64,000 bases of DNA from Lewinellaceae bacterium (GCA_020636215.1 JACJYG010000004.1:620001-684000), one strand, 5' to 3'. Counted from the stretch's first letter, positions 24,058 to 32,555 are shown. Notes: generated by a model from the sequence alone, not told the origin. Made by a program: numbers and translations.

Positions 24058-25014
24058 TTATAACCCCAACCGCAGCCCCTCCTCCGCAACTCTACACCCG
24101 GCCTCCCCTACTCTTTTCCGCGCTGTTCCTTCCTCATTCAGCACCGGGTTCGTATGGTTAAAATGGATAAAGTACACCTTCGCCCGTTCTGCTTCCGGCA
24201 ACTCGCCAAACAAGGCCAGGCTCTCTTCGATGAAAGGATGTGGGATCTGACTCATATCCCGGCCGGGAATCTCCCCATTGGCGAAAAAGGCGCCGTCCAA
24301 TAGTGCATAATCCACCTGTCGGATAAGCTGACGGATGTCCCGTTCCCATAAATGCCATTTGTCAATATCGGGGATAAACAGCAAAGAGCGTTCCGGGCCT
24401 TCGATGAAGTAACCTACGGTTTCGGAGAATTCATCGCGATGGGGGACTACAAGAGGGGTGATACGGAGCCGTTCGTTGAGCACGATAATGGAATCAGCTA
24501 CTAAAGGCCGTATAGAAATATTTTGCAACGACACCAGTTGACTCCAGGGCCCATCATTTTCCAGGAAAGCCTTCATCCGCGGCATAGCGTAAACGGGTAC
24601 TTCGCGGGCGCCCATCGCTTCCCGGCCCAGGTGCATCAGGCCGGTATAGTGGCCGATATGCGCGTGGGTGAGAAAGATACCCGCAAGTTCGCCATGTTGT
24701 TCCAACTCGTGCAGTTGCTCTCGGAAATCAGGGGTGGCGTCGAGCATCCATACCTGCCCGGAAACAGGGTCTGCCAGCCCAAGGCAGGCAACCCGTGCGC
24801 CAGGCCGTCCCCCTGCCCATACCGATTGGCAGCAAGCCTTATTACAGCCTGCCTGCGGGTAGCCGGCATCCTGGGCGATGCCAAGGACGGTGACGAAGGG
24901 AGCCTGAGCGTTGAGCCCGTGGATGCAAATAAAGAACAAGGCCAAGGTTGGGAAAATAATGTTTTGGCAGACGGTGGATGATAGACGGGGGGACGATATT
25001 TGGAAATCTGGCAT
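24058..25014 (-). CDS. Secreted metallo-beta-lactamase-fold hydrolase (PqqB-like)
   Basis: From the ATG at 25014 the protein has a signal-like hydrophobic segment (NIIFPTLALFFICIHGLNAQ), then a metallo-beta-lactamase fold. The metal-binding motif is FLTHAHIGHYTGLMHLGREA (His-x-His-x-Gly-His, with Gly where Asp is usual), later His in VVPHRDEFSETVGYFIEG, Asp in LLFIPDIDKW and His in VYFIHFNHTNPVL. This order and the early QDAGYPQAGCNKACCQSV match the PqqB-like branch. PqqB itself acts in PQQ synthesis, but no other pqq genes are near and many Bacteroidota have secreted homologs of unknown substrate. Upstream in-frame codons up to 25206 overlap the divergent barrel gene and are excluded. Confidence 0.82.
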   Translation of the reverse strand: MPDFQISSPRLSSTVCQNIIFPTLALFFICIHGLNAQAPFVTVLGIAQDAGYPQAGCNKACCQSVWAGGRPGARVACLGLADPVSGQVWMLDATPDFREQLHELEQHGELAGIFLTHAHIGHYTGLMHLGREAMGAREVPVYAMPRMKAFLENDGPWSQLVSLQNISIRPLVADSIIVLNERLRITPLVVPHRDEFSETVGYFIEGPERSLLFIPDIDKWHLWERDIRQLIRQVDYALLDGAFFANGEIPGRDMSQIPHPFIEESLALFGELPEAERAKVYFIHFNHTNPVLNEEGTARKRVGEAGCRVAEEGLRLGL

Positions 25015-25089
25015 CTTTGCTTTTCTGCACAAGTTAAAATTATTGCTCAAACCCCATCGTTTAGGAAAGGAAACAAAAAACCGATTCCC

Positions 25090-25569
25090 ATGGTAAAAAA
25101 TCACACTCACTTTTTGTGGGCCGGGCTGCTGGCAGCCTGCTTGTTCCTTAGCTTTTCCACAACTGCTGTGGCCCAACGTCCCAGTGGCGTAGGCATTGGC
25201 ATTCAACTCGGCCGGCCCAGCGGGCTTTCACTCAATCTACCCACCAGCGGGCGCGCCTCCATTGACCTGCTGGCTGCCTGGGACCTCAACGACTTCTTCT
25301 TTCTCAACGGCCACGCCCTTTTCCAGCAACCGCTGGGCAGCGACCCTCACCTGGGCCTATTCTACGGCCCGGGCGCCTTCATTGGCCTGCGAGACCGCGG
25401 CCGCTGGGAATTTAGCGATGAAGTCTATGCCGGCATCAGCGGCACCATCGGCCTGAATTACTTCATCGACCGGTTCGAGATCTACCTGCGCGCCACCCTG
25501 CGCCTGCAGCTCATTGACCGGACCGACGGCGGCGCTGGCGGCGGACTGGGCGTGCGCTATTATTTCTAG
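25090..25569 (+). CDS. Small predicted outer-membrane barrel protein
   Basis: The 159-residue protein has a signal peptide (FLWAGLLAACLFLSFSTTAVA) and then strands rich in Gly and aromatic residues: GVGIGIQLGRPSGLSLNL, ASIDLLAAWDLNDFFFLNGH, LGLFYGPGAFIGL, AGISGTIGLNYFIDRFEIYL, ending in GLGVRYYF. The terminal aromatic Phe fits an outer-membrane barrel. I chose the ATG at 25090 because it directly precedes the signal peptide. It diverges from the MBL gene across 75 bases. Function unknown. Confidence 0.75.
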   Translation: MVKNHTHFLWAGLLAACLFLSFSTTAVAQRPSGVGIGIQLGRPSGLSLNLPTSGRASIDLLAAWDLNDFFFLNGHALFQQPLGSDPHLGLFYGPGAFIGLRDRGRWEFSDEVYAGISGTIGLNYFIDRFEIYLRATLRLQLIDRTDGGAGGGLGVRYYF

Positions 25570-25776
25570 TTTTTTTTGTTCAAACCTTAACCGGATCTGT
25601 TAAGTGATCCTATTGATGCTTCTCCTTGGCCCTTCGGGCTGGAGGATACTAGAGATAACTTTTGCAGTATCCCTAGTATCCACCGCCCGTGGGGCGCAGC
25701 ATCAATCCTTCCATACGAGCAAGAGGCGTATCCATCTGCACGCTTAACAGATACAACAAAGCCGGGAAAGGAGCAT
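25570..25776. repeat. Gene-free stretch with three nested inverted repeats
   Basis: Between two convergent genes, three perfect inverted repeats nest: ATCTGTTAAG/CTTAACAGAT (25595-25604 and 25743-25752), ATTGATGCT/AGCATCAAT (25612-25620 and 25698-25706), GGATACTAG/CTAGTATCC (25644-25652 and 25673-25681). Smaller stems lie between them (GCCC/GGGC at 25629-25639; CGCCC/GGGCG at 25684-25696). The whole folds as a branched cruciform or RNA. It may end both transcripts, but the size and nesting exceed a simple terminator. Confidence 0.8.
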
Positions 25777-27231
25777 TTACTGCCTGAACACCCGCTGCAC
25801 GCCCAACGACCGCCCGGAAGCATCCAGCAACCGTACGGCGTACATTCCGGCGGGCCAATTCTGAACCGGCAGGCTACCTTGCAGGCCGGATATTTGCCAG
25901 CGCTCTGCCAGCCTGCCATCAGCAGCGTAAGCCTCCATCCAGAGCCGTTCAGGAGCTTCCGTGGCCTTTAAGCGCCAGTGCAGTTGATCCTGTACCAGAG
26001 TGGGAAACAACTGAAAATCCGATTCCTTTTCGGTCTCCGGCACAGCGTTGACCGCTCTCGTATTTTCAAAATACCAGAAAGCAAGCCCATCCTTGCCCGT
26101 TTCATTATAGTTATAACCGGAGACAAAAAGGTCGAGATCGCCATCATCGTCAATATCCGCCAGAGCAGGAGCGGCAAGAAAAGAATTGACGGGGAACTCG
26201 ATGCCAAAAGGCTCATTTACCGGTGATCCGAAAGTAGGAGCAGAAGGCGAACCGGTGTTTTCGACATATTGTACATAGGTGCGATAGGTATCTCCTTCCT
26301 GGAGGTATCCATCTCCTCCCAGAATGAGGTCATAATCGCCATCTCCATCCAGGTCGCCGATAGTTGGAAGGAGGGTGTAGATTTCGGGAGTAGACTGAAG
26401 ATTAAACGGGTTGTTTTGGATAGGCCCGAATGCAGGCGATTCCGCTGTTCCCGTATTTTCCTGAAAATGGAAGCGCGAAACTTCGGAAACCGGATCTAAA
26501 TCTGTCGCCAGGAAGTCGAGGTCGCCGTCATCATCCAGGTCAACGAAACCTGGTGCGATGAAGTAGTTGCCTTGCTGAAGGCCAAAGGGGTTGGTTTGCG
26601 GCGCTGCAAAAACAGGACTGGAGGGAGTCCCCGTATTTTCATAATAGCGCACCACCCCCGTATCGGCTGGATCATTATAAGTGCCGGCAAAAAGATCCAG
26701 GTCGCCATCGCCATCAATATCGGCCAGAAAAATCGTCGTGGTATAGCCGCCGAGGCCGGCGGGCAGGAAATTATTGAATTGTGGCGGCGCAAAGGCAGGG
26801 GCAGTGCTGCTCCCGGTATTCTCGAAAAAGGCCAGGCTTAAGCTCACTTCTCCACTTTCGTAATTATAAGACCGGCCGAGAATGTCCAGGTCGCCATCGT
26901 TGTCGATGTCAACCAGTTGAGGAAACACAAAATTACTGCCAACGGCGATGCCAAAGGGGCTTTCCTGGGGCCCGGAAAAGGGCTGGGCTTGTGCAGCCGG
27001 CAAGCCCAGGCCGAGCACAACGGAAGCCGATGCCAGGATGCGGCGCAGCCGGCCCTGCGAAAAAATGCCGGCCAGCCGGCAATAGAGCGCCCGCAGCCTG
27101 TCCACCAATTGTTGCCGCTTTTCGGCCGTAAGAAGATGGAACTCCCCACTGGACAGCAGGCGCTGCAGCTTGTTCGACAAAGCGACAAACTGGCGGTAAG
27201 CCCCGGAGTGGGTAATAGGTTGAAAATTCAT
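25777..27231 (-). CDS. FG-GAP/VCBS repeat protein with T9SS sorting domain
   Basis: A secreted protein of 484 residues. About 70 residues of polar, basic helix come before the hydrophobic signal segment (ILASASVVLGLGLPAAQAQP), an unusually long N-region. The body has five FG-GAP/VCBS repeats with calcium-type acidic loops: DIDNDGDLDIL, DIDGDGDLDLF, DLDDDGDLDFL, DLDGDGDYDLI, DIDDDGDLDLF, separated by FFENTGS and similar. The last 80 residues (QLFPTLVQDQLHWRL, ISGLQGSLPVQNWPAGMYAV, RLLDASGRSLGVQRVFRQ) form a type A T9SS C-terminal sorting domain, so it is exported across the outer membrane and probably attached to the surface. I chose ATG 27231; a TTG two codons upstream is the alternative. Confidence 0.9.
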   Translation of the reverse strand: MNFQPITHSGAYRQFVALSNKLQRLLSSGEFHLLTAEKRQQLVDRLRALYCRLAGIFSQGRLRRILASASVVLGLGLPAAQAQPFSGPQESPFGIAVGSNFVFPQLVDIDNDGDLDILGRSYNYESGEVSLSLAFFENTGSSTAPAFAPPQFNNFLPAGLGGYTTTIFLADIDGDGDLDLFAGTYNDPADTGVVRYYENTGTPSSPVFAAPQTNPFGLQQGNYFIAPGFVDLDDDGDLDFLATDLDPVSEVSRFHFQENTGTAESPAFGPIQNNPFNLQSTPEIYTLLPTIGDLDGDGDYDLILGGDGYLQEGDTYRTYVQYVENTGSPSAPTFGSPVNEPFGIEFPVNSFLAAPALADIDDDGDLDLFVSGYNYNETGKDGLAFWYFENTRAVNAVPETEKESDFQLFPTLVQDQLHWRLKATEAPERLWMEAYAADGRLAERWQISGLQGSLPVQNWPAGMYAVRLLDASGRSLGVQRVFRQ

Positions 27232-27258
27232 AGTCAAAGTATTTTAATGATGATTATT

Positions 27259-28344
27259 TCAGGATTCGGCAGAAGGAGACGCCCAGTAAGTAGCACCGGG
27301 GGTCGCTACTCCCAGCCTGTGCTCCGGCTGGTCCGGATTAAGAATATTGGGGCGCATCATACCCGGTAGAATGCGGAGGTCGTAGATCTCATCTACAGAG
27401 GCCTGATAGCGAATGAAGCCGGAAATAGAACCGGTAGGCAGGTGCACGATAGCAACGCCCGCCTGTTGGGCCCGGTGAGTGAAAGGCAATTTGGCAAAGG
27501 TGGAGGAGTTTTCCCGCAGGCGCGACAAGGCGATGAAAGCATAATCTCCGATCCGGCCCATTCCGCGCACAAAACCATCGAGGCGGCAAACGGTTTCCCG
27601 GTGTCCGGAATCCGGTTCGATTTGCACCAACTCCCCCGTAGCGGACAACAGCACAAACAGTTTACCATCATACAAGCGGGGGGAGTGCGGCATGGGCAAG
27701 CCTTCTGCAACGATTTCATTATCCTCCACACTCATCAGCACCCCTGTTTCGGTGATGCGTTCCCGCCAACTCTGCCGGCTATCGCCGGTATTGAAAGCAG
27801 TGGCAAATCGCGGGCGGCCATCGGCCATGGCCATGCCGTTGAGGTGACAACGGTCTTCATGCGCCAGTTTAGAAATAAAAGGAGGGATCCACACCGGCCG
27901 AAAACTGTAGTCATCACCGATACGACAGATACAGGAGAAGGATGTATTGACTGAATATAACCCATCGGCGCCCCACTCCAGGTCGTGGATGTCCACCTGC
28001 CCTGTGTAGTAGGTAGCCCGGGGCATGAACAGGGCGTCATACGTCCCTGGTTTCTTGGGATAGTGCCAGGCCAATTCAGTGGAGTTGGCCAACACGATGA
28101 CTTCATCGAGGGTGGCGAGGGCCATCTTTTCACCCTCCAAGGCAATCCCCATAGGCTTTTTAAAGGTACGGGGCAGTTGAATGAGGGTGTTGGCGTCCTT
28201 TGAACTGATGAAAATTACCTTCCCCGCCTGATAGGTGCTCAGGGCGATAGTAGCACCCAATTGCCGGAGCAGTTCTGGTACATTGGGGGAATAAATACAG
28301 CTGAAAGGGGCAGGAGCCTGGCCAGGAGTCTTTTCATCACTCAT
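27259..28344 (-). CDS. TIGR03032 family protein
   Basis: The sequence matches the uncharacterised TIGR03032 family along most of its length: LSTYQAGKVIFISSKD at the start, FMPRATYYTGQVDIHDLEWG, SVNTSFSCICRIGDDYSFRP, PPFISKLAHEDRCHLNGMAM, GLPMPHSPRLYDGKLFVLLS, GFVRGMGRIGDYAFIALSRL and IRYQASVDEIYDLRILPGMM. The repeats have a beta-propeller look. No reaction is known for the family. From the ATG at 28344 (MSDEKTPGQAPAPF) the length is 361; codons upstream of it are not conserved-looking. There is no signal peptide. It lies upstream of the FG-GAP gene with a 27-base gap and may be co-transcribed with it. Confidence 0.85.
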   Translation of the reverse strand: MSDEKTPGQAPAPFSCIYSPNVPELLRQLGATIALSTYQAGKVIFISSKDANTLIQLPRTFKKPMGIALEGEKMALATLDEVIVLANSTELAWHYPKKPGTYDALFMPRATYYTGQVDIHDLEWGADGLYSVNTSFSCICRIGDDYSFRPVWIPPFISKLAHEDRCHLNGMAMADGRPRFATAFNTGDSRQSWRERITETGVLMSVEDNEIVAEGLPMPHSPRLYDGKLFVLLSATGELVQIEPDSGHRETVCRLDGFVRGMGRIGDYAFIALSRLRENSSTFAKLPFTHRAQQAGVAIVHLPTGSISGFIRYQASVDEIYDLRILPGMMRPNILNPDQPEHRLGVATPGATYWASPSAES

Positions 28345-28459
28345 TGAATGGTATTTACTTAAAGTGGAGTTTTTAAACCTAATACCGCCAAACGAGGCGT
28401 CCCCCCTAAAAGTATGCAAAAAAAAGAATGGCGCCCTAGCCAGGCTCCTTATTAAATAA

Positions 28460-29065
28460 TCAGGCTACGCCCTCCTTAACTTCTTTCCAGTTTTGGAGTA
28501 GTACTTCCTGGCTGGGCCGGTTTTCCGGAACCTGGCGAAGCGGGTCATGGCAGGGATGGAGGGATTCGTGGCATTCCGCCGGCAGCTGCTGGTACAGCCG
28601 GGTCCCCTGTGTTTTCCAGGCGATCATCTCATCGCTCACTTCTTTGACGATCTTGCCGGGGTTGCCCACAACCATACTGCGGCGGGGGATCTTTTCGTCT
28701 GCTTTGATGAAGGTGAGCGCCCCAATGATACATTCGTCTCCGACCTCTACATTATCCATAATGACTGCATTCATACCTACCAGGCTATTGCGGCCGATGG
28801 TGGCTCCATGGATAACCGCTCCGTGTCCTATGTGGGCATTCTTTTTCAGCCGCACCGTAACACCGGGAAACATATGGATCGTGCAATTTTCCTGCACATT
28901 ACACCCATCCTCGATGATGATCTCCCCCCAGTCGCCGCGAATGGCGGCGCCGGGGCCAATGTAAACATGGGCGCCAATGATGACGTTGCCGGTAACGGTA
29001 GCCTGGGGGTGGATAAATGCGGATTCGTGAACGACAGGCCGGAAGCCCTTGAACTCATAGATCAT
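28460..29065 (-). CDS. paaY: PaaY-like hexapeptide-repeat protein (gamma-carbonic-anhydrase family)
   Basis: A left-handed beta-helix protein of 201 residues with hexapeptide repeats (GNVIIGAHVYIGPGAAIRGD, NAHIGHGAVIHGATIGRNSL, VGMNAVIMDNVEVGDECIIG). The metal-binding His residues of the gamma-CA fold are present (TIHMFPG, NAHIGHG). The C-terminal part (IPRRSMVVGNPGKIVKEVSD, AWKTQGTRLYQQLP) is typical of PaaY, a thioesterase-type accessory of phenylacetate breakdown. The start at 29065 (MIYEFKGFRPVVHESAFIHP) is the conserved one. If paaZ at 20655-22703 is active, PaaY may clear its dead-end CoA esters; the two genes are not linked here. Confidence 0.78.
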   Translation of the reverse strand: MIYEFKGFRPVVHESAFIHPQATVTGNVIIGAHVYIGPGAAIRGDWGEIIIEDGCNVQENCTIHMFPGVTVRLKKNAHIGHGAVIHGATIGRNSLVGMNAVIMDNVEVGDECIIGALTFIKADEKIPRRSMVVGNPGKIVKEVSDEMIAWKTQGTRLYQQLPAECHESLHPCHDPLRQVPENRPSQEVLLQNWKEVKEGVA

Positions 29066-29228
29066 GCTAGTTGATTTTAATTTGGTTAGGAACAAAAACT
29101 TTGCAAAGATTGCTTATGTATGTTAAAGTGTCAAGCCATTGCCGCAAATTCCAACATCCTGCCGTATCTTTTTGTATAGAAATTGAATGGCTCTTTCAAC
29201 AAACTAACTTGATCAAACTTCAACCTCC

Positions 29229-30116
29229 TTGCCGCAACTGAATTGGACATATGTCAGCGATACCGGCCGCCACTTCAACGTCGGCATGTTCCATGGCCCG
29301 AAAACCGGGCATCTGATGGTCCATTGTAACCTGCGCGTCGTGCTGATCGATTTCCATGTACTTGAAAGCAAAACCTACCCGCTTTTTCTGGATGATGAGT
29401 TGTGTGAACTGAAGATAGAAAAGAAGAACGGGCAGTTTTACTATGCCTTCGAGATCAACCGCCAGGTTGATACACCTCGCAACCGGCAGCGCAAAAAAGT
29501 GGAAAAAAAACACTGGAGGCAAACCCTGATCTTTTTTGGGGCCATGGCTATTGCAGTGGCCTTATTCACCGGCTTCTTCATCCGTTATGACGCCAGGCAA
29601 AAGGAAAAAAACAGGGAAGTGCTGTTGGCCGATCACGGAGAAGAAACGGTGGCAAGGATAGACGGCTTGTCCGATGATGGAAAATCAACCCATATCCGGT
29701 TTTCCTTTATCGCCGAGGGCGAAGCACGGAGTGGCGAACTGGATTATCCCACCAGCCTGCCGGTTATCCTCGATTTTGGTATGCCTTTGGTGGAAGGCGA
29801 TGAATTCACCGTTCGCTTTGTTAATGGCAATCCCCGAATGTGGGAATTGCATCTGGACCAACCCTCCGAAGCACAGGCTGCCCGTTACCGGGAACAAGCC
29901 CTGGCTCGCCATGCAGCACTCCACCCTGAGTTGACAGCTCGATATGTCGAGTGCCTGGTAAATATCGCTTATGAACTAAAGGGGATCTCTGGCCTGGCTG
30001 CCTTCTGTTATCAGGACGTTAGCCCCGACCGGAATCCCACTGCTAACCGGCCGGCATACCAACGTCTTGTCCGGGACGTTCCTTTCCAACAAAGAGTGGA
30101 GCGGGAGTGCTGGTAG
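29229..30116 (+). CDS. Hypothetical single-span membrane protein, 295 residues
   Basis: Not recognised. The N-terminal 85 residues look like a compact beta domain (LNWTYVSDTGRHFNVGMFHG, then KTGHLMVHCNLRVVLIDFHV, LFLDDELCELKIEKKNGQFY). A membrane segment follows (TLIFFGAMAIAVALFTGFFI, about residues 99-118) and then a soluble domain of about 175 residues with ETVARIDGLSDDGKSTHIRF and a helical tail. The start is TTG at 29229; the sequence right after it (NWTYVSDTGR) runs into the compact domain, so the alternative ATG at residue 20 would cut it. It precedes scpB on the same strand by 15 bases, but a shared function is not evident. Confidence 0.7.
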   Translation: MPQLNWTYVSDTGRHFNVGMFHGPKTGHLMVHCNLRVVLIDFHVLESKTYPLFLDDELCELKIEKKNGQFYYAFEINRQVDTPRNRQRKKVEKKHWRQTLIFFGAMAIAVALFTGFFIRYDARQKEKNREVLLADHGEETVARIDGLSDDGKSTHIRFSFIAEGEARSGELDYPTSLPVILDFGMPLVEGDEFTVRFVNGNPRMWELHLDQPSEAQAARYREQALARHAALHPELTARYVECLVNIAYELKGISGLAAFCYQDVSPDRNPTANRPAYQRLVRDVPFQQRVERECW

Positions 30117-30131
30117 CAACCAGCAGGAGGC

Positions 30132-30872
30132 GTGAGGAATGACGATATGGTTATAGGGCTGGCTTGGAGGCTTTCCGCGCGTTTATCCGATACACTTGGC
30201 GAAGGAGAGCAGCCGAAAACCTCAAAACAATTTTATCTTTACGACAAAAAAGGCGCATTGGAGCAACTTGCACAACATATTGAAAGCCTTATCTTTTCCA
30301 GTAACCAACCGATAACCCTGGAAGAGATCAAAAGCTGCCTGGAAGAGGTGATGGGGCTGGAGTTCCTGGAAACGGATATCCTGGAATCCATAGAACAACT
30401 CAAAACCCGCTATCAGCAGGATGGGTATTCCTTCGAGATCAACGAAATTGCCGAAGGGTATCAGTTTATGACCAAACCGGCCTTTCACAACACGGTAGGT
30501 GCTTACCTTCGGCAAACAACCCGCAAACGCCTTTCACAGGCTGCCCTGGAGACATTGTCTATCATTGCATACAAGCAGCCCGTCAGTAAGACGGAATTGG
30601 AAAAGATCCGGGGCGTGAGCTGTGATTATTCCATACAAAAACTATTGGAAAAGGAACTTGTTGCTATTGTAGGACGCGACGAAGGGCCAGGCCGGCCGCT
30701 GCTTTATGCCACCAGCGATAAATTTATGGATTATTTCGGATTGAAAAGTATGCGTGACCTGCCCAAGCCCAAAGAGTTTAAAGAAGCTGATTTCATGATC
30801 GGCGAGCAAGCGCCTATTGAAGAGGATGTGCCCGAAGAAGGGGAGGCCGAAGCCTTCGAAGAAGAACAATGA
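30132..30872 (+). CDS. scpB: Segregation and condensation protein B
   Basis: ScpB is the winged-helix partner of the SMC-ScpA condensin complex in chromosome segregation. Both winged helices are visible: AQHIESLIFSSNQPITLEEI and ALETLSIIAYKQPVSKTELE, followed by IRGVSCDYSIQKLLEKELVA and GRPLLYATSDKFMDYFGLKS. An acidic tail closes the chain. The first 42 residues (MRNDDMVIGLAWRLSARLSD and on) are not typical of ScpB. A TTG at 30258 would give a 205-residue protein starting next to the conserved QHIESLIF region, so the true start may be there. Confidence 0.93.
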   Translation: MRNDDMVIGLAWRLSARLSDTLGEGEQPKTSKQFYLYDKKGALEQLAQHIESLIFSSNQPITLEEIKSCLEEVMGLEFLETDILESIEQLKTRYQQDGYSFEINEIAEGYQFMTKPAFHNTVGAYLRQTTRKRLSQAALETLSIIAYKQPVSKTELEKIRGVSCDYSIQKLLEKELVAIVGRDEGPGRPLLYATSDKFMDYFGLKSMRDLPKPKEFKEADFMIGEQAPIEEDVPEEGEAEAFEEEQ

Positions 30873-30941
30873 ACAGACGCGAGGATCCCTCAAGATTGCC
30901 GCCCTCTTTTCAACAGCCTGTTTTATTAAATCGAAGAAAAC

Positions 30942-31463
30942 ATGAGCACCGATAAGCCATTAGTAAACCGCGTGGCCGCCAGCGGCTTGATCACCCTTAA
31001 ACTGGAAACATTTTTCCCGGCAACGGAACTCAGCACCCTTGACCTAAAAGACTATCTCTTCAGGGAGCTTATCCTTCGGGAAAAAGACTTCCGCGAAGCG
31101 ATGGGCCAGCACGATTGGGAACAGTACAGAGATAAGGTGTTGCTGGTGTATTGCTCCACCGACGCCATCATCCCCATGTGGGCCTATATGCTGGTCGCTT
31201 CGCAGGCTTCGCCATTTGCTAGCGATATTTTCCAGGGGCCGCCCGAAGCTTACTATCAGGCTTATTTCACTCGAACCCTGGCCGCCCTTGACGTAGAACA
31301 ATACAGGGATCAACGCATCATCATTAAAGGATGTAGTGACAAGCCGGTACCGGCCGCTGCTTACGTGGAGCTAACCAAACGCCTGCGTCCTCTGGCCAAA
31401 AGCATCATGTATGGGGAGCCCTGTTCGACAGTGCCTATTTACAAAAAACAGAAAGACCAGTAA
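30942..31463 (+). CDS. DUF2480 family protein
   Basis: This matches DUF2480, a family of about 170 residues found in Bacteroidota: PLVNRVAASGLITLKLETFF, LSTLDLKDYLFRELILREKD, FREAMGQHDW, VLLVYCSTDAIIPMWAYMLV, and IIIKGCSDKPVPAAAYVELT near the end. Cys residues in YCSTDA, KGCSDKPV and GEPCSTVP are spaced as if for a metal or redox site; function is unknown. The lytic transglycosylase gene starts 3 bases after its stop, so both are probably on one message. Confidence 0.9.
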   Translation: MSTDKPLVNRVAASGLITLKLETFFPATELSTLDLKDYLFRELILREKDFREAMGQHDWEQYRDKVLLVYCSTDAIIPMWAYMLVASQASPFASDIFQGPPEAYYQAYFTRTLAALDVEQYRDQRIIIKGCSDKPVPAAAYVELTKRLRPLAKSIMYGEPCSTVPIYKKQKDQ

Positions 31464-31466
31464 ACC

Positions 31467-32378
31467 ATGTTTAAACCCCTGCACTACTATACCCTGGCGC
31501 TGGCCGCATTCCTGAGTATCGCCATTTTTGCTTCTTATTCCAACAATGATGGCCAGGAAGATCGGAAAACCGATCCAAGCGGGATCCCTCAGGTCATCAA
31601 ACCGGTAGACCTCGACCGGCCTTTCGATTTCGGTGGCGAGCGGCTTCCTATGGACAACTTCGACGTCCGAGAGCGCCTCGACCGCGAGCTGTTGGTCAAT
31701 ACTTACTGGCATTCGACGACCATTCTCAACATTAAAAACGCATATAAATATTTCCCGACTATCGAGCGGATACTGGCGGAGAATGGCGTGCCGGAAGACT
31801 TCAAATACCTCGCCGTGGCTGAAAGTAGCCTGAGAAATGAGGTTTCTCCGGCCGGCGCCCGTGGGTTTTGGCAATTTATGCGCGGTGCGGCCGGCGATTA
31901 CGGACTGGAAGTTTCCGATGAGGTGGATGAACGCTACCATCTGGAGAAGTGCACGCAGGCCGCCTGTACCTTCATCAAAGACCTCTACCGCCGCTTTGGA
32001 AGCTGGACTATGGCCGCCGCCGCCTATAACGTGGGCGCCGCACGCCTTTCCCGTGAAATCAGTGAACAACGCGCCGATACCTACTACGACCTCAACCTCA
32101 ACGCGGAAACTTCCCGCTACGTCTTCCGCCTGGTGGCTATTAAGGAAATCATGAAACGCCCACATGATTTTGGCTTCTACATTGAAAAGGAAGATCGCTA
32201 CCCTCCCCTCGATGACTACAAAACCGTAATAGTGGACGGCCCGGTAGGAAACTGGGGCGATTTCGCCCGCGAACACGGTACCTCCTACCGCATGCTAAAA
32301 GTCTATAACCCGTGGCTTACTGAGGCTAAACTTACCAATCGCAGCGGCAAAACCTACGAAATCAGGCTCCCGAAGTAG
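31467..32378 (+). CDS. Lytic transglycosylase (MltD-like, SLT domain)
   Basis: A membrane-exported murein transglycosylase of 303 residues. An N-terminal hydrophobic segment (YYTLALAAFLSIAIFASY) acts as signal or anchor. The SLT domain has the catalytic Glu in YLAVAESSLRNEVSPAGARG (Glu about 119), then FWQFMRGAAGDYGL and AAYNVGAARLSREI. The end (GTSYRMLKVYNPWL, NRSGKTYEIRLPK) has the shape of a single degenerate LysM motif. The family cleaves the MurNAc-GlcNAc bond with anhydro product formation. It overlaps functionally with the M23 peptidase at 39287 and the glucosaminidase at 51718. Confidence 0.92.
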   Translation: MFKPLHYYTLALAAFLSIAIFASYSNNDGQEDRKTDPSGIPQVIKPVDLDRPFDFGGERLPMDNFDVRERLDRELLVNTYWHSTTILNIKNAYKYFPTIERILAENGVPEDFKYLAVAESSLRNEVSPAGARGFWQFMRGAAGDYGLEVSDEVDERYHLEKCTQAACTFIKDLYRRFGSWTMAAAAYNVGAARLSREISEQRADTYYDLNLNAETSRYVFRLVAIKEIMKRPHDFGFYIEKEDRYPPLDDYKTVIVDGPVGNWGDFAREHGTSYRMLKVYNPWLTEAKLTNRSGKTYEIRLPK

Positions 32379-32503
32379 GGTTTGGTTTGTCGACACCCCG
32401 GTTCTCAATATGTTAGTTGCCTGATGTGGTTTGTTTATTCCCCAATCCTCTATTGACGCGGCTTCCATAAAGGACAGGAGGCTTTTTTTGAGATTTTTTC
32501 CTG

Positions 32504-32511
32504 TACATTTG
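32504..32511 (+). promoter_or_regulatory. Probable -7 promoter element of the CNNM/CBS gene
   Basis: TACATTTG matches TAnnTTTG and lies 45 bases before the ATG at 32556. A TTG at the right upstream distance is not seen. Confidence 0.45.
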
Positions 32512-32555
32512 CGAAAATAATTGAACACACACGCTGCCATAATAACCCTGCAACC

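Noticed and set aside
31371..32276. 301-residue minus-strand frame opposite the lytic transglycosylase
   Set aside because: Antisense to a clear SLT gene; no domain of its own.
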